From Pseudodonghicola sp048268305 (GTDB lineage: Bacteria > Pseudomonadota > Alphaproteobacteria > Rhodobacterales > Rhodobacteraceae): a DNA stretch of 64,000 nucleotides. Below, one piece after another: positions 15,405-23,726 of the stretch (its first letter is position 1; each line of letters begins with the position of its first letter). The translations under genes were made by a program, and so were the position numbers. The notes beneath the pieces were generated by a model, which saw nothing but the letters and a program-made list of their open reading frames with translations, did not search any database and was not told the DNA's origin. The stretch spans positions 124,001 to 188,000 of the forward strand of contig NZ_JBLWVT010000007.1 in NCBI RefSeq assembly GCF_048268305.1, given 5' to 3'.

Positions 15405-17297
15405 TCAGGCCTTGGCGTAGCCGAGGCTCTGCAGCGCCAGCTTGATCTCGTCCAGGATGGCGGGATCGTCGATGGTCGCCGGCATCTTGAACGGCTTGCT
15501 GTCGGCGATCGACACCATGGTGCCGCGCAGGATCTTGCCCGAGCGGGTCTTGGGCAGGCGATTGACCACCACTGCCAGCTTGAAGGCTGCCACCGGGCCG
15601 ATCTGGTTGCGGACAAGCTGGACGCATTCCTTGACGATCTCGTCATGCGGCCGGTCGGTGCCGGCGTTCAGGCACAGGAAACCCAGCGGCACCTGGCCTT
15701 TGAGATCATCGGCAACCCCGATCACCGCGCATTCGGCCACATCGGGGTGGGAGGCCAGAACCTCCTCCATCCCGCCGGTCGACAGGCGGTGGCCGGCCAC
15801 GTTGATCACGTCGTCGGTGCGCGCCATGATATAGAGATAGCCATCTTCATCCATGATCCCCGCGTCGCCGGTCTCATAGTAGCCCGGGAAGTTGGTGAGA
15901 TAGGATTTGATATAGCGATCCTCGGCGTTCCACAGCGTCGGCAGGGTGCCCGGCGGCAGCGGCAGCTTGATGGCGATGGCGCCCAAAGTGCCCGGTTTCA
16001 CCGGATGCCCGCCCTCGTCGAGGATCTTCACGTCATAGCCCGGCATCGGCACCGAGGGGGAGCCGAGCTTGACCGGCAGTTCCTCGATCCCCATCGGGTT
16101 GGCGGCGATCGCCCAGCCGGTTTCGGTCTGCCACCAATGGTCGATCACCGGCACGTTCAGCTTGGTCTGCGCCCAGGTGATGGTATCGGGATCGGCGCGT
16201 TCACCGGCCAGATAGACCTGCTTGAGACAGGAGAGATCGTATTTTCCGACCAGCTCGCCCTTCGGATCCTCGCGTTTGACGGCGCGGAAGGCGGTCGGCG
16301 CGGTGAAGAAGCTTTTCACCTTATGCTCCGAGATCACCCGCCAGAAGGTGCCGGCGTCGGGGGTGCCCACCGGCTTGCCCTCGAAGACGATGGTGGTGTT
16401 GCCGTGGATCAGCGGCGCATAGCAGATATAGCTGTGGCCGACGACCCAGCCCACATCCGAGGCGGCCCAGAACACATCGCCGGGGTCGACGTTGTAGATG
16501 TTCTTCATCGTCCAGTTCAGCGCCACCAGCTGACCGGCGGTGTGGCGGATCACCCCCTTGGGCTGGCCGGTGGTGCCGGAAGTGTAAAGGATATAGGCCG
16601 GATGATTACCCTCGACCGGCACGCATTCCGCCGGTTCGACGCCATATTGGAAGCCGTGCCAGTTGAAATCGCGGCCCTCTTCCAGATGCGCGACTTCCTG
16701 TTCGCGCTGGAAGATCACGCAGAAATCCGGCTGGTGGGTCGATTGCGCCAGCGCGCCGTCGAGCAGCGGCTTGTAATGCACCACGCGGTCGGGCTCGATC
16801 CCGCAGGAGGCGGCGATGATGCACTTGGGTTTGCAATCGTCGATCCGCACTGCCAGTTCATGCGCGGCAAAACCGCCGAAGACCACGGAATGGATCGCGC
16901 CGATGCGCGAACAGGCCAGCATCGCCTCGAGCGCCTGGGGGATCATCGGCATGTAGATGATCACGCGGTCGCCCTTTTCGATCCCTTTGGCGCGCAGTGC
17001 GCCGGCCAGGCTCGCCACCCGGTTGCGCAGTTCCACGTAGGAAATCCAGCGCTTGGTCTGGGTGACGGGGCTGTCGTGGATGATGGCGATCTGTTCGCCG
17101 CGGCCGGCCTCGACGTGACGGTCCACCGCGTTCCAGCAGGTGTTGACCAGCGCGTCGGAAAACCATTCGTAGATCGGCGCCTTGTCGTCGAACAGCGCCT
17201 TCGAGGGGGGCCTGACCCAGTCGATCGACTGGGCTGCGTCCATCCAGAAGGCCTCGGGGTTCTGTTGCCAGCCCGCGTAGACGTCCTTGTATGCCAT
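15405..17297 (-). CDS. prpE: Propionyl-CoA synthetase
   Basis: A 630-residue adenylate-forming enzyme converting propionate, ATP and CoA to propionyl-CoA. It has the acetyl/propionyl-CoA synthetase layout: YTSGTTGQPKGVIRHT, GDVFWAASDVGWVVGHSY, HWWQTETGWAIA, YYETGDAG, ARTDDVINVAGHRLSTGGMEE and the catalytic Lys in LPKTRSGKILRGTM, which is a target of acetylation in the family. The N-terminus (MAYKDVYAGWQQNPEAFW) is PrpE-like. The long promoter region to maeB contains TTTGCAAA boxes, pointing to control by a short-chain acyl-CoA regulator. Propionyl-CoA would feed the ethylmalonyl-CoA/methylmalonyl route, whose genes are not in this window. Confidence 0.95.
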   Translation of the reverse strand: MAYKDVYAGWQQNPEAFWMDAAQSIDWVRPPSKALFDDKAPIYEWFSDALVNTCWNAVDRHVEAGRGEQIAIIHDSPVTQTKRWISYVELRNRVASLAGALRAKGIEKGDRVIIYMPMIPQALEAMLACSRIGAIHSVVFGGFAAHELAVRIDDCKPKCIIAASCGIEPDRVVHYKPLLDGALAQSTHQPDFCVIFQREQEVAHLEEGRDFNWHGFQYGVEPAECVPVEGNHPAYILYTSGTTGQPKGVIRHTAGQLVALNWTMKNIYNVDPGDVFWAASDVGWVVGHSYICYAPLIHGNTTIVFEGKPVGTPDAGTFWRVISEHKVKSFFTAPTAFRAVKREDPKGELVGKYDLSCLKQVYLAGERADPDTITWAQTKLNVPVIDHWWQTETGWAIAANPMGIEELPVKLGSPSVPMPGYDVKILDEGGHPVKPGTLGAIAIKLPLPPGTLPTLWNAEDRYIKSYLTNFPGYYETGDAGIMDEDGYLYIMARTDDVINVAGHRLSTGGMEEVLASHPDVAECAVIGVADDLKGQVPLGFLCLNAGTDRPHDEIVKECVQLVRNQIGPVAAFKLAVVVNRLPKTRSGKILRGTMVSIADSKPFKMPATIDDPAILDEIKLALQSLGYAKA

Positions 17298-17424
17298 GGT
17301 ATTCCCTCCTCTTGCGTCCCCGTTTTGTTACGAGCCGCTTTCCCCCTGGGCAAGCCACCTGCGGGGCCCAGCGTCAGTTTATCGCAATAAAATTGCTGGG
17401 AGGAGGGGGAGGGGGCAGGAAAAT

Positions 17425-17481
17425 TTTGCAAATACAGTAAAGGCTCTGAATTTACAGCAAATGATCCGGTGAGTTTGCAAA
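17425..17481. promoter_or_regulatory. TTTGCAAA-type boxes upstream of prpE, candidate ScfR/RamB-family sites
   Basis: The palindromic octamer TTTGCAAA occurs at 17425-17432 and 17474-17481, with a related TTTACAGCAAA at 17451-17461. Short-chain fatty acyl-CoA regulators of the ScfR family (PccR of Rhodobacter sphaeroides, RamB) recognise TTTGCAAA-type half-sites, so these may control prpE, whose start is 128 bases from the nearest box. The 17474 copy overlaps the maeB terminator T-run, so its role is less sure. Confidence 0.5.
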
Positions 17482-17520
17482 ATAAAAGGCGGGCGGAAGT
17501 TGCAAACTTCATCGCCCGCC
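17479..17520 (-). terminator. Intrinsic terminator of maeB
   Basis: Reading the minus strand, GGCGGGCG pairs with CGCCCGCC (17513-17520 with 17488-17495) around an inner GAAGTT/AACTTC stem, followed by TTTTATTTT. It begins 34 bases after the maeB stop codon and is the clearest terminator on this strand. Confidence 0.85.
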
Positions 17521-17553
17521 TGATTCGCTGTCAATCGTTCGCGCCGAGAGGGC

Positions 17554-19827
17554 TCAGCCGTAATGCGCCACCGGCGTGCCGGCGATGGCGCTCATGTTCA
17601 AAAGCCCCCGCGTGGTGATCGAGGGCGTCACGATATGCGCCCGGTTCCCCATGCCCATCAGGATCGGCCCGACTTCGAGCCCGCCGCCTTTCATCTTCAG
17701 GATGTTGCGCACACCCGAGGCCGCATCGGTATTGGCGAAGACCAGCACATTGGCCGAGCCCTGCATGCGGGTGTCGGGGAAGATCCGCTCGCGCAGCTCG
17801 GGGTCAAGGGCGGCGTCGATATGCATTTCGCCCTCATAAGAGAAGTTGCGCGGCTCGGAATCGAGGATCTCGAGCGCGGCGCGCATCCGCTTGCCGGTGT
17901 CGCAGTTGAGGTTGCCGAACTGCGAATGCGAACAGAGCGCGATGTTCGGGGTCAGGCCGAAGCGGCGCACATGGCGGGCGGCGCCGATCACGGTTTCGGT
18001 GATCTGTTCCGGCGTCGGTTCGGAATGCACATGGGTGTCGGCGATGAACAGCGGCCCGTCTTCGAGGATCATCAGGCTGAGCGCGCCGACCGGGTGCAGG
18101 TCGGCGGTGCCCAGCACCTGCTGCACATAGTTCAGGTGCCACAGGTACTGGCCGAAGGTGCCGCAGATCAGGCTGTCGGCCTCGTCCCGCTGCACCATGA
18201 CGGCACCGATGGCCGTGGTATTGGTGCGCATGATGGCGCGGGCCAGGTCGGGGGTGACGCCGCGCCGTGCCATCAGCGAATGATAGGTGCCCCAATAGTC
18301 GCGATAGCGCGGGTCGTCCTGCGGGTTGACGATCTTGAAATCGCGTCCGGGCCGGATCGTCAGCCCATAGCGTTCGCAGCGCCGCTCGATCACGTCCGGG
18401 CGGCCGATCAGGATCGGGGTTTCGGTGGTTTCCTCAAGCACCGCCTGCGAGGCGCGCAGCACGCGTTCGTCCTCGCCCTCGGCGAAGACGATGCGGCGGC
18501 TGGCGGTGCGGGCGGCGTCGAAGACCGGGCGCATCATCATCGCCGATTTGAACACCGAGCCGTTCAGCTTCTGCTTATAGGCCTCGATATCCTCGAGCGG
18601 GCGGGTGGCGACGCCGCTGGCCATGGCCGCCTTGGCGACCGCGGTGGCGACGGTGCTGATCAGCCGTGGGTCAAAGGGTTTCGGGATCAGATAATCGGCG
18701 CCGAAGGTAAGCTGTTCGCCGCGATAGGCGGCGGCGGCCTCGGCGCTGGTGGTGGTGCGGGCAAGCTGGGCAATGCCTTCGATGCAGGCAAGCTGCATCT
18801 CGTCATTGATCTCGGTGGCGCCGACATCCAGCGTGCCGCGGAAGATGAAGGGGAAGCAGAGAACGTTGTTGACCTGGTTGGGGTAATCCGACCGCCCCGT
18901 CGCGATGATCGCATCGGGCGCCACCGCGCGGGCCTCTTCGGGCAGGATTTCCGGGGTCGGGTTGGCCAGCGCGAAGATGATCGGGCGCGAGGTCATCTTG
19001 GCCACCATCTCGGGCGTCAGCACATTCGGGCCGGAGAGGCCGAGGAACATGTCCGCCCCTTCGATCACCTGGCTGAGATCGCGCAGATCGGTCTTTTGCG
19101 CATAGGCCGCCTTCTGCGGGTTCATGTCCTCGTTGCGGCCCTCGTGGACCAGGCCGTGAATGTCGCAGAGCCAGACGTTTTCCCGCTTTACCCCCAGCTT
19201 CAGCAGCATGTTCAGGCAGGCGATGCCGGCCGCGCCGCCGCCGGTGGAGACGATCTTGATATCCTCGAATTTCTTGCCGGCGACGTGCAGCGCGTTCTTG
19301 GCGGCCGCGCCGACCACGATGGCGGTGCCGTGCTGGTCGTCGTGAAACACCGGAATGTTCATCCGCTCGCGGCAGATCTTCTCGACGATGAAACACTCGG
19401 GGGCCTTGATGTCCTCGAGGTTGATGGCGCCGAAGGTCGGTTCCAGCGCGCAGACGATCTCGGCCAGCTTTTCGGGGTCAGGTTCGTTCAGCTCGATATC
19501 GAAACAGTCGATATTGGCGAATTTCTTGAACAGGACCGCCTTGCCTTCCATCACCGGCTTGGAGGCGAGCGCGCCAATATTGCCAAGCCCGAGCACGGCG
19601 GTGCCGTTGGTGACGACGGCGACCAGATTGCCGCGCGCGGTATAGCGCGCCGAATTGGCCGGATCGGCCTTGATCTCGAGGCAGGCCTCGGCCACGCCGG
19701 GGGAATAGGCGCGGCTGAGATCGCGGCCGTTGGCCATCGGCTTGGTTGCCCTGATCTCGAGTTTTCCGGGTTTCGGGAATTCGTGATAAAACAGGGACGC
19801 CTGACGCAAATTCTGGTGGTCGGTCAT
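17554..19827 (-). CDS. maeB: NADP-dependent malic enzyme with C-terminal phosphotransacetylase-like domain
   Basis: A 757-residue two-domain protein. Residues about 1-430 are malic enzyme, decarboxylating malate to pyruvate with NADP reduction: SRAYSPGVAEAC, the metal/substrate segment FHDDQHGTAIV and the nucleotide motif STGGGAAGIACLNMLL. Residues about 440-757 are a phosphate acetyl/butyryltransferase-like domain (FAEGEDERVLRA..., GPLFIADTHVHSEPTPEQ, LVFANTDAASGVRNILK), which in studied MaeB proteins is regulatory rather than catalytic and senses acetyl-CoA. The length is normal. It lies back to front with prpE on the same strand and divergent from the pyrimidine salvage operon; a 14-bp palindrome lies just upstream of its start. 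Confidence 0.96.
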   Translation of the reverse strand: MTDHQNLRQASLFYHEFPKPGKLEIRATKPMANGRDLSRAYSPGVAEACLEIKADPANSARYTARGNLVAVVTNGTAVLGLGNIGALASKPVMEGKAVLFKKFANIDCFDIELNEPDPEKLAEIVCALEPTFGAINLEDIKAPECFIVEKICRERMNIPVFHDDQHGTAIVVGAAAKNALHVAGKKFEDIKIVSTGGGAAGIACLNMLLKLGVKRENVWLCDIHGLVHEGRNEDMNPQKAAYAQKTDLRDLSQVIEGADMFLGLSGPNVLTPEMVAKMTSRPIIFALANPTPEILPEEARAVAPDAIIATGRSDYPNQVNNVLCFPFIFRGTLDVGATEINDEMQLACIEGIAQLARTTTSAEAAAAYRGEQLTFGADYLIPKPFDPRLISTVATAVAKAAMASGVATRPLEDIEAYKQKLNGSVFKSAMMMRPVFDAARTASRRIVFAEGEDERVLRASQAVLEETTETPILIGRPDVIERRCERYGLTIRPGRDFKIVNPQDDPRYRDYWGTYHSLMARRGVTPDLARAIMRTNTTAIGAVMVQRDEADSLICGTFGQYLWHLNYVQQVLGTADLHPVGALSLMILEDGPLFIADTHVHSEPTPEQITETVIGAARHVRRFGLTPNIALCSHSQFGNLNCDTGKRMRAALEILDSEPRNFSYEGEMHIDAALDPELRERIFPDTRMQGSANVLVFANTDAASGVRNILKMKGGGLEVGPILMGMGNRAHIVTPSITTRGLLNMSAIAGTPVAHYG

Positions 19828-19851
19828 CTGGGGTGCTCCGCTGGGGATATA

Positions 19852-19865
19852 GTTTAATATTAAAC
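19852..19865. promoter_or_regulatory. Candidate operator GTTTAATATTAAAC upstream of maeB
   Basis: A perfect 14-bp AT-only-core palindrome embedded in otherwise GC-rich DNA, 25 bases upstream of the maeB ATG. Position in the leader or core promoter fits a repressor site of the MarR or GntR kind. No regulator gene is adjacent. Confidence 0.45.
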
Positions 19866-20005
19866 CTCTTTTTCGGCGGGCGAAACCACCGAAATCACGG
19901 ACGCGGCGGACACCGGCTCAGCGCCGACGGGGTCTCTGCGCCGGCGCCCCCTCTTGCATCCTCGGGTCAGGGCCGCAAGATGGGCGAAAAATTCCGGAGA
20001 GTCTC

Positions 20006-20398
20006 ATGTCCCTGAAAACCGCAGCCACCGCCGTTTTCCAGAATGCCTATGCGCCCTATTCCAAGTTCAAGGTCGGGGCGGCGATCCGCGCGGCTTCGGG
20101 GGTGATATACTCCGGCTGCAATGTCGAAAATGTGTCCTATCCCGAAGGCACCTGCGCCGAGGCCGGCGCGATCGCGGCCATGGTTGCCGCCGGCGAAACC
20201 GCGCTGACCGAGGTCTATGTGATCGCCGATTCCCCGATGCCGGTGTCGCCCTGTGGCGGTTGCCGGCAGAAGCTGGCGGAATTCGGCAAGGGCCACGTGC
20301 CGGTGATCATGGGCACCATCGCCGGAGAGGAACAGGTGATGACCCTGGCCGACCTGCTGCCGGGCGCCTTCAACACCGACCACATGAAAAAGAGCTGA
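20006..20398 (+). CDS. cdd: Cytidine deaminase
   Basis: A 130-residue tetrameric-type cytidine deaminase converting cytidine and deoxycytidine to uridine forms. The zinc site is TCAEAGA (Cys50, catalytic Glu52) and PCGGC (Cys83, Cys86), the three-Cys arrangement of the short form. NVENVSYPEGTCAEAGAI is the conserved core. RBS GGAGAG precedes the ATG. First gene of a cdd-deoA-deoB-upp run: only four bases separate it from deoA. Confidence 0.96.
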   Translation: MSLKTAATAVFQNAYAPYSKFKVGAAIRAASGVIYSGCNVENVSYPEGTCAEAGAIAAMVAAGETALTEVYVIADSPMPVSPCGGCRQKLAEFGKGHVPVIMGTIAGEEQVMTLADLLPGAFNTDHMKKS

Positions 20399-20402
20399 TC
20401 CG

Positions 20403-21713
20403 ATGAGCGATGCACGTGCGATCCTGTCCCGGCTGCGTCGGGGCGAGGTGCCGTCGGTCGAGGACCTGCGCTGGTTCGCCGAAGGCCTGGCCGATGGCCG
20501 GGTCAGCGACGCCCAGGCCGGGGCCTTTGCCATGGGGGTCTGTCGTGGCGATCTCGGGGCCGAGGGGCGCACCGCGCTGACCCTGGCGATGCGCGACAGC
20601 GGCGATGTGATGGACTGGGCGCTCGACGGTCCGGTGGTGGACAAGCATTCGACCGGCGGGGTGGGGGATTGTGTCTCTCTGGTGCTGGCGCCGGCGCTGG
20701 CCGAATGCGGCGCCTATGTGCCGATGATCTCGGGCCGGGGGCTGGGCCATACCGGCGGCACGCTCGACAAGCTGGAGGCGATCCCCGGCGTCACCACCCA
20801 GATCCCGCAGGAGGTTCTGCCGCAACTCGTCGCCAAGGTGGGCTGCGTGATCGCCGGGGCCTCGGCCCGGATCGCGCCGGCGGACAAGCGGCTCTATGCG
20901 GTGCGCGATGTGACCGGCACGGTCGAAAGTCTCGATCTGATCACCGCCTCGATCCTGTCGAAGAAACTGGCCGAGGCGCCGCAGGCGCTGGTGCTGGATG
21001 TGAAGCTGGGCAGCGGGGCTTTCATGAAGACGGAAGGCGAGGCGCGGGCCCTGGCGCGGGCCCTGGTCGAGACTGCCAATGCGGCGGGCTGCAAGGCCTC
21101 GGCGTTGATCACCGACATGTCGCAGCCCTTGGCGCCGGCGCTGGGCAACGCGGTCGAGGTCGACGCGGCGCTGCGGGTGCTGACCGGGGCCGAGGCGGGG
21201 CTGCTTGCCGATCTGACGGCGGCGCTGGGCGGGCAGGTTCTGGTCGATGCCGGGCTGGCGGCGGAGGCAGAGGCCGGTGCCGCGCGGATCCGCGCGGTGA
21301 TCGCCGATGGTCGCGCGGCAGAGCGGTTCGGCCGGATGATCGCGGCGCAGGGCGGCCCGATGGGCTTTGTCGACAACTGGGCGCGCTATCTGCCCGAGGC
21401 GGATGTGATGCACGAGGTCACGGCGCGGGACGAAGGTTTTGTCACCGCCATTGATGGCGAGGCGCTGGGTCTGGCCGTGGTGGCGCTGGGCGGTGGGCGT
21501 CAGGTGGAACACGACGTCATCAACCCCGCTGTCGGCTTGTCCGAGGTGATCCGGTTGGGCGCGAAGGTGGGCCGGGGCACGCCGCTGGCCATGATCCACG
21601 CCGCGCGTGAGGATGCGGCGCGCCGGGCGGCGCAGGCGGTGCGGGCGGCGATCACCATCGGGGCGAAACCGGCCCCGGTGCCGGCGCTGGTGCGCGAAAG
21701 GATCAGCCTGTGA
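20403..21713 (+). CDS. deoA: Thymidine phosphorylase
   Basis: A 436-residue glycosyltransferase that splits thymidine or deoxyuridine with phosphate into base and deoxyribose-1-phosphate. The KHSTGGVGD phosphate/substrate motif is at 81-89, the family signature around SGRGLGHTGGTLDKLEAIPG follows at about 115-134, and the conserved Lys is in LDVKLGSGAFMK. The dimer N-terminal helices (LRRGEVPSVEDLRWF) are present. The stop overlaps the deoB start by four bases, so translation is coupled. Confidence 0.97.
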   Translation: MSDARAILSRLRRGEVPSVEDLRWFAEGLADGRVSDAQAGAFAMGVCRGDLGAEGRTALTLAMRDSGDVMDWALDGPVVDKHSTGGVGDCVSLVLAPALAECGAYVPMISGRGLGHTGGTLDKLEAIPGVTTQIPQEVLPQLVAKVGCVIAGASARIAPADKRLYAVRDVTGTVESLDLITASILSKKLAEAPQALVLDVKLGSGAFMKTEGEARALARALVETANAAGCKASALITDMSQPLAPALGNAVEVDAALRVLTGAEAGLLADLTAALGGQVLVDAGLAAEAEAGAARIRAVIADGRAAERFGRMIAAQGGPMGFVDNWARYLPEADVMHEVTARDEGFVTAIDGEALGLAVVALGGGRQVEHDVINPAVGLSEVIRLGAKVGRGTPLAMIHAAREDAARRAAQAVRAAITIGAKPAPVPALVRERISL

Positions 21714-22921
21714 GCCGCGCCTTCCTTGTGGTGATGGATTCCGTCGGTATCGGCGGCGCGCCGGATGCCGACCGTTTCTTCAACGGGACGCTGCCCGACA
21801 GCGGCGCCAATACGCTGGCCCATATCGCCCAGGCCTGCGCCGCGGGGCGCGCCGATCAGGGCCGCGCCGGCCGCCTCTGCCTGCCCAATCTCGACGCACT
21901 GGGGTTGGGGGCGGCGGTGCGCCTTGCCTCAGGCGCCGATGTGCCGGGGCTGGGGGCAGAGCCGCAAGGCCTCTGGGGCGCGGCGACCGAGGTGTCGCCG
22001 GGCAAGGATACGCCCTCGGGGCATTGGGAACTGGCCGGCCTGCCGGTGCCCTGGGACTGGCACTATTTCCCCGACACGATCCCCGCCTTTCCTCCCGATC
22101 TGAGTGCGGCTGTGGCCCGCGTCGCCGGCACCGATGGCATTCTGGGCGATTGCCACGCCTCGGGAACCGAGATCATCGCGCGCCTTGGGGCCGAGCATCT
22201 GCGGACCGGCTGGCCGATCTGCTATACCTCCGCCGACAGCGTGTTCCAGATCGCCGCGCATGAGGACACCTTCGGCCTCGACCGGTTGCTGAAACTCTGC
22301 GCCGATGTGGCGCCGATCCTGCATGCGATGAAGGTCGGGCGGGTGATCGCGCGGCCCTTCATCGGCAACGCCGAGGCCGGGTTCACCCGCACCGTGCATC
22401 GGCATGACTATGCCATCACCCCGCCGGCGCCGGTCTTGACCGATTGGGTGCAGGCCGGGGGTGGCAAGGTGCATGCGGTGGGCAAGATCGGCGACATCTT
22501 CTCGATGCAGGGCATCGACGATGTGGTGAAAGGCCCCGATGCCGATCTGATGCGGCAGCTCTCCGCCCTGGTCGACAGCGCCGAGGAGGGTAGCCTGACC
22601 TTCGCCAATTTCGTCGAATTCGACAGCCTCTTTGGTCATCGCCGCGATATCGCCGGCTATGCCCGGGCGCTGGAATGGTTCGATGCCGAGATTGGCGCGA
22701 TCCTGCCGCGGCTGCGGCCCGGCGATCTGATGATCCTGACCGCCGATCACGGCAACGACCCGAGCTGGAGCGGCACCGACCACACCCGCGAACGGGTGCC
22801 GGTGCTGGGCGCAGGGCGCGGGGGCAAGGCGCTGGGGCAGGTGGGGTTTGTCGATGTCGCCGCCAGCATCGCTGATCATCTGGGGCTGGCAGAGCGGGGG
22901 CCGGGGCGAAGTTTCCTTTGA
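21710..22921 (+). CDS. deoB: Phosphopentomutase
   Basis: A 403-residue alkaline-phosphatase-superfamily mutase that turns (deoxy)ribose-1-phosphate into the 5-phosphate. The first metal Asp10 is in VVMDSVGIGG, the phosphorylated Thr is in GKDTPSGHWE, and the C-terminal metal ligands are in TADHGNDPSWSGTDHTRE. It starts with GTG inside the deoA stop codon. deoC, the usual aldolase partner, is absent from this cluster, so the product must be processed by a gene elsewhere. Confidence 0.97.
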   Translation: MSRAFLVVMDSVGIGGAPDADRFFNGTLPDSGANTLAHIAQACAAGRADQGRAGRLCLPNLDALGLGAAVRLASGADVPGLGAEPQGLWGAATEVSPGKDTPSGHWELAGLPVPWDWHYFPDTIPAFPPDLSAAVARVAGTDGILGDCHASGTEIIARLGAEHLRTGWPICYTSADSVFQIAAHEDTFGLDRLLKLCADVAPILHAMKVGRVIARPFIGNAEAGFTRTVHRHDYAITPPAPVLTDWVQAGGGKVHAVGKIGDIFSMQGIDDVVKGPDADLMRQLSALVDSAEEGSLTFANFVEFDSLFGHRRDIAGYARALEWFDAEIGAILPRLRPGDLMILTADHGNDPSWSGTDHTRERVPVLGAGRGGKALGQVGFVDVAASIADHLGLAERGPGRSFL

Positions 22922-23005
22922 GCCTTTCGGACGCCTTGCCGCTTGCGGGCGGGGGCGCGCCCGGCCTAATACGGAAAAACTGCCACAGACTGTCCGGAGA
23001 CCCCC

Positions 23006-23647
23006 ATGCACGCGCTTCACGATCTGCTCACCGTCGTCGATCACCCGCTGGTTCAGCACAAGCTGACCTTGATGCGGGACAAGGGGGCGTCTTCGGCCGA
23101 ATTCCGCCAGCTGCTGCATGAGATCACCCTGCTGATGGCCTATGAGATCACCCGCGAGATGCCGATGACCACCCGCGCCATCGAAACCCCGCTGGAGGAG
23201 ATGGACGCGCCGATCCTGGCGGGCAAGAAGCTGGCGGTGGTGTCGATCCTGCGGGCGGGCAACGGCATGCTCGACGGTGTGCTGGAACTGGTGCCTTCGG
23301 CCCGGGTCGGCTTCATCGGCCTTTACCGTGACGAAGAGACGCTGAAGCCGGTGCAATATTACTTCAAGGTGCCCGAGGGGCTGAACGATCGCATGGTGAT
23401 CGTGGTCGACCCGATGCTGGCCACCGGCAACAGCTCGGCGGCGGCCATAGAGCTGTTGAAACAGGCCGGCGCCAGCGATATCCGCTTTCTCTGCCTGCTG
23501 GCCGCGCCCGAAGGCGTCGCCCGCATGAAAGAGGCGCATCCCGACGTGCCGATCGTCACCGCCTCGCTCGATCGCGGGCTGAACAGCAAGGGCTATATCA
23601 TGCCCGGCCTGGGCGATGCCGGAGACCGGATGTTCGGCACGAAATAG
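23006..23647 (+). CDS. upp: Uracil phosphoribosyltransferase
   Basis: A 213-residue salvage enzyme joining uracil and PRPP to UMP. The PRPP loop VVDPMLATGNSS is at about 130-141 and the uracil-binding C-terminus DRGLNSKGYIMPGLGDAGDRMFGT is complete. The ATG at 23006 follows TGTCCGGAGAC. The 84-base gap to deoB could hold an extra promoter, but the order cdd-deoA-deoB-upp fits a single pyrimidine salvage unit in which uracil released from (deoxy)uridine is recaptured. Confidence 0.97.
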   Translation: MHALHDLLTVVDHPLVQHKLTLMRDKGASSAEFRQLLHEITLLMAYEITREMPMTTRAIETPLEEMDAPILAGKKLAVVSILRAGNGMLDGVLELVPSARVGFIGLYRDEETLKPVQYYFKVPEGLNDRMVIVVDPMLATGNSSAAAIELLKQAGASDIRFLCLLAAPEGVARMKEAHPDVPIVTASLDRGLNSKGYIMPGLGDAGDRMFGTK

Positions 23648-23726
23648 CTGTGCCAAAGGCGGAACTGTCCACTTTACTCACCCGTGGAATTGCGGCATCC
23701 TTAAGGCATATGTTGTGGGGGTGCCG

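Noticed and set aside
17563..19857. A 764-codon plus-strand frame opposite maeB
   Set aside because: Antisense shadow of the MaeB coding sequence with no recognisable protein pattern.
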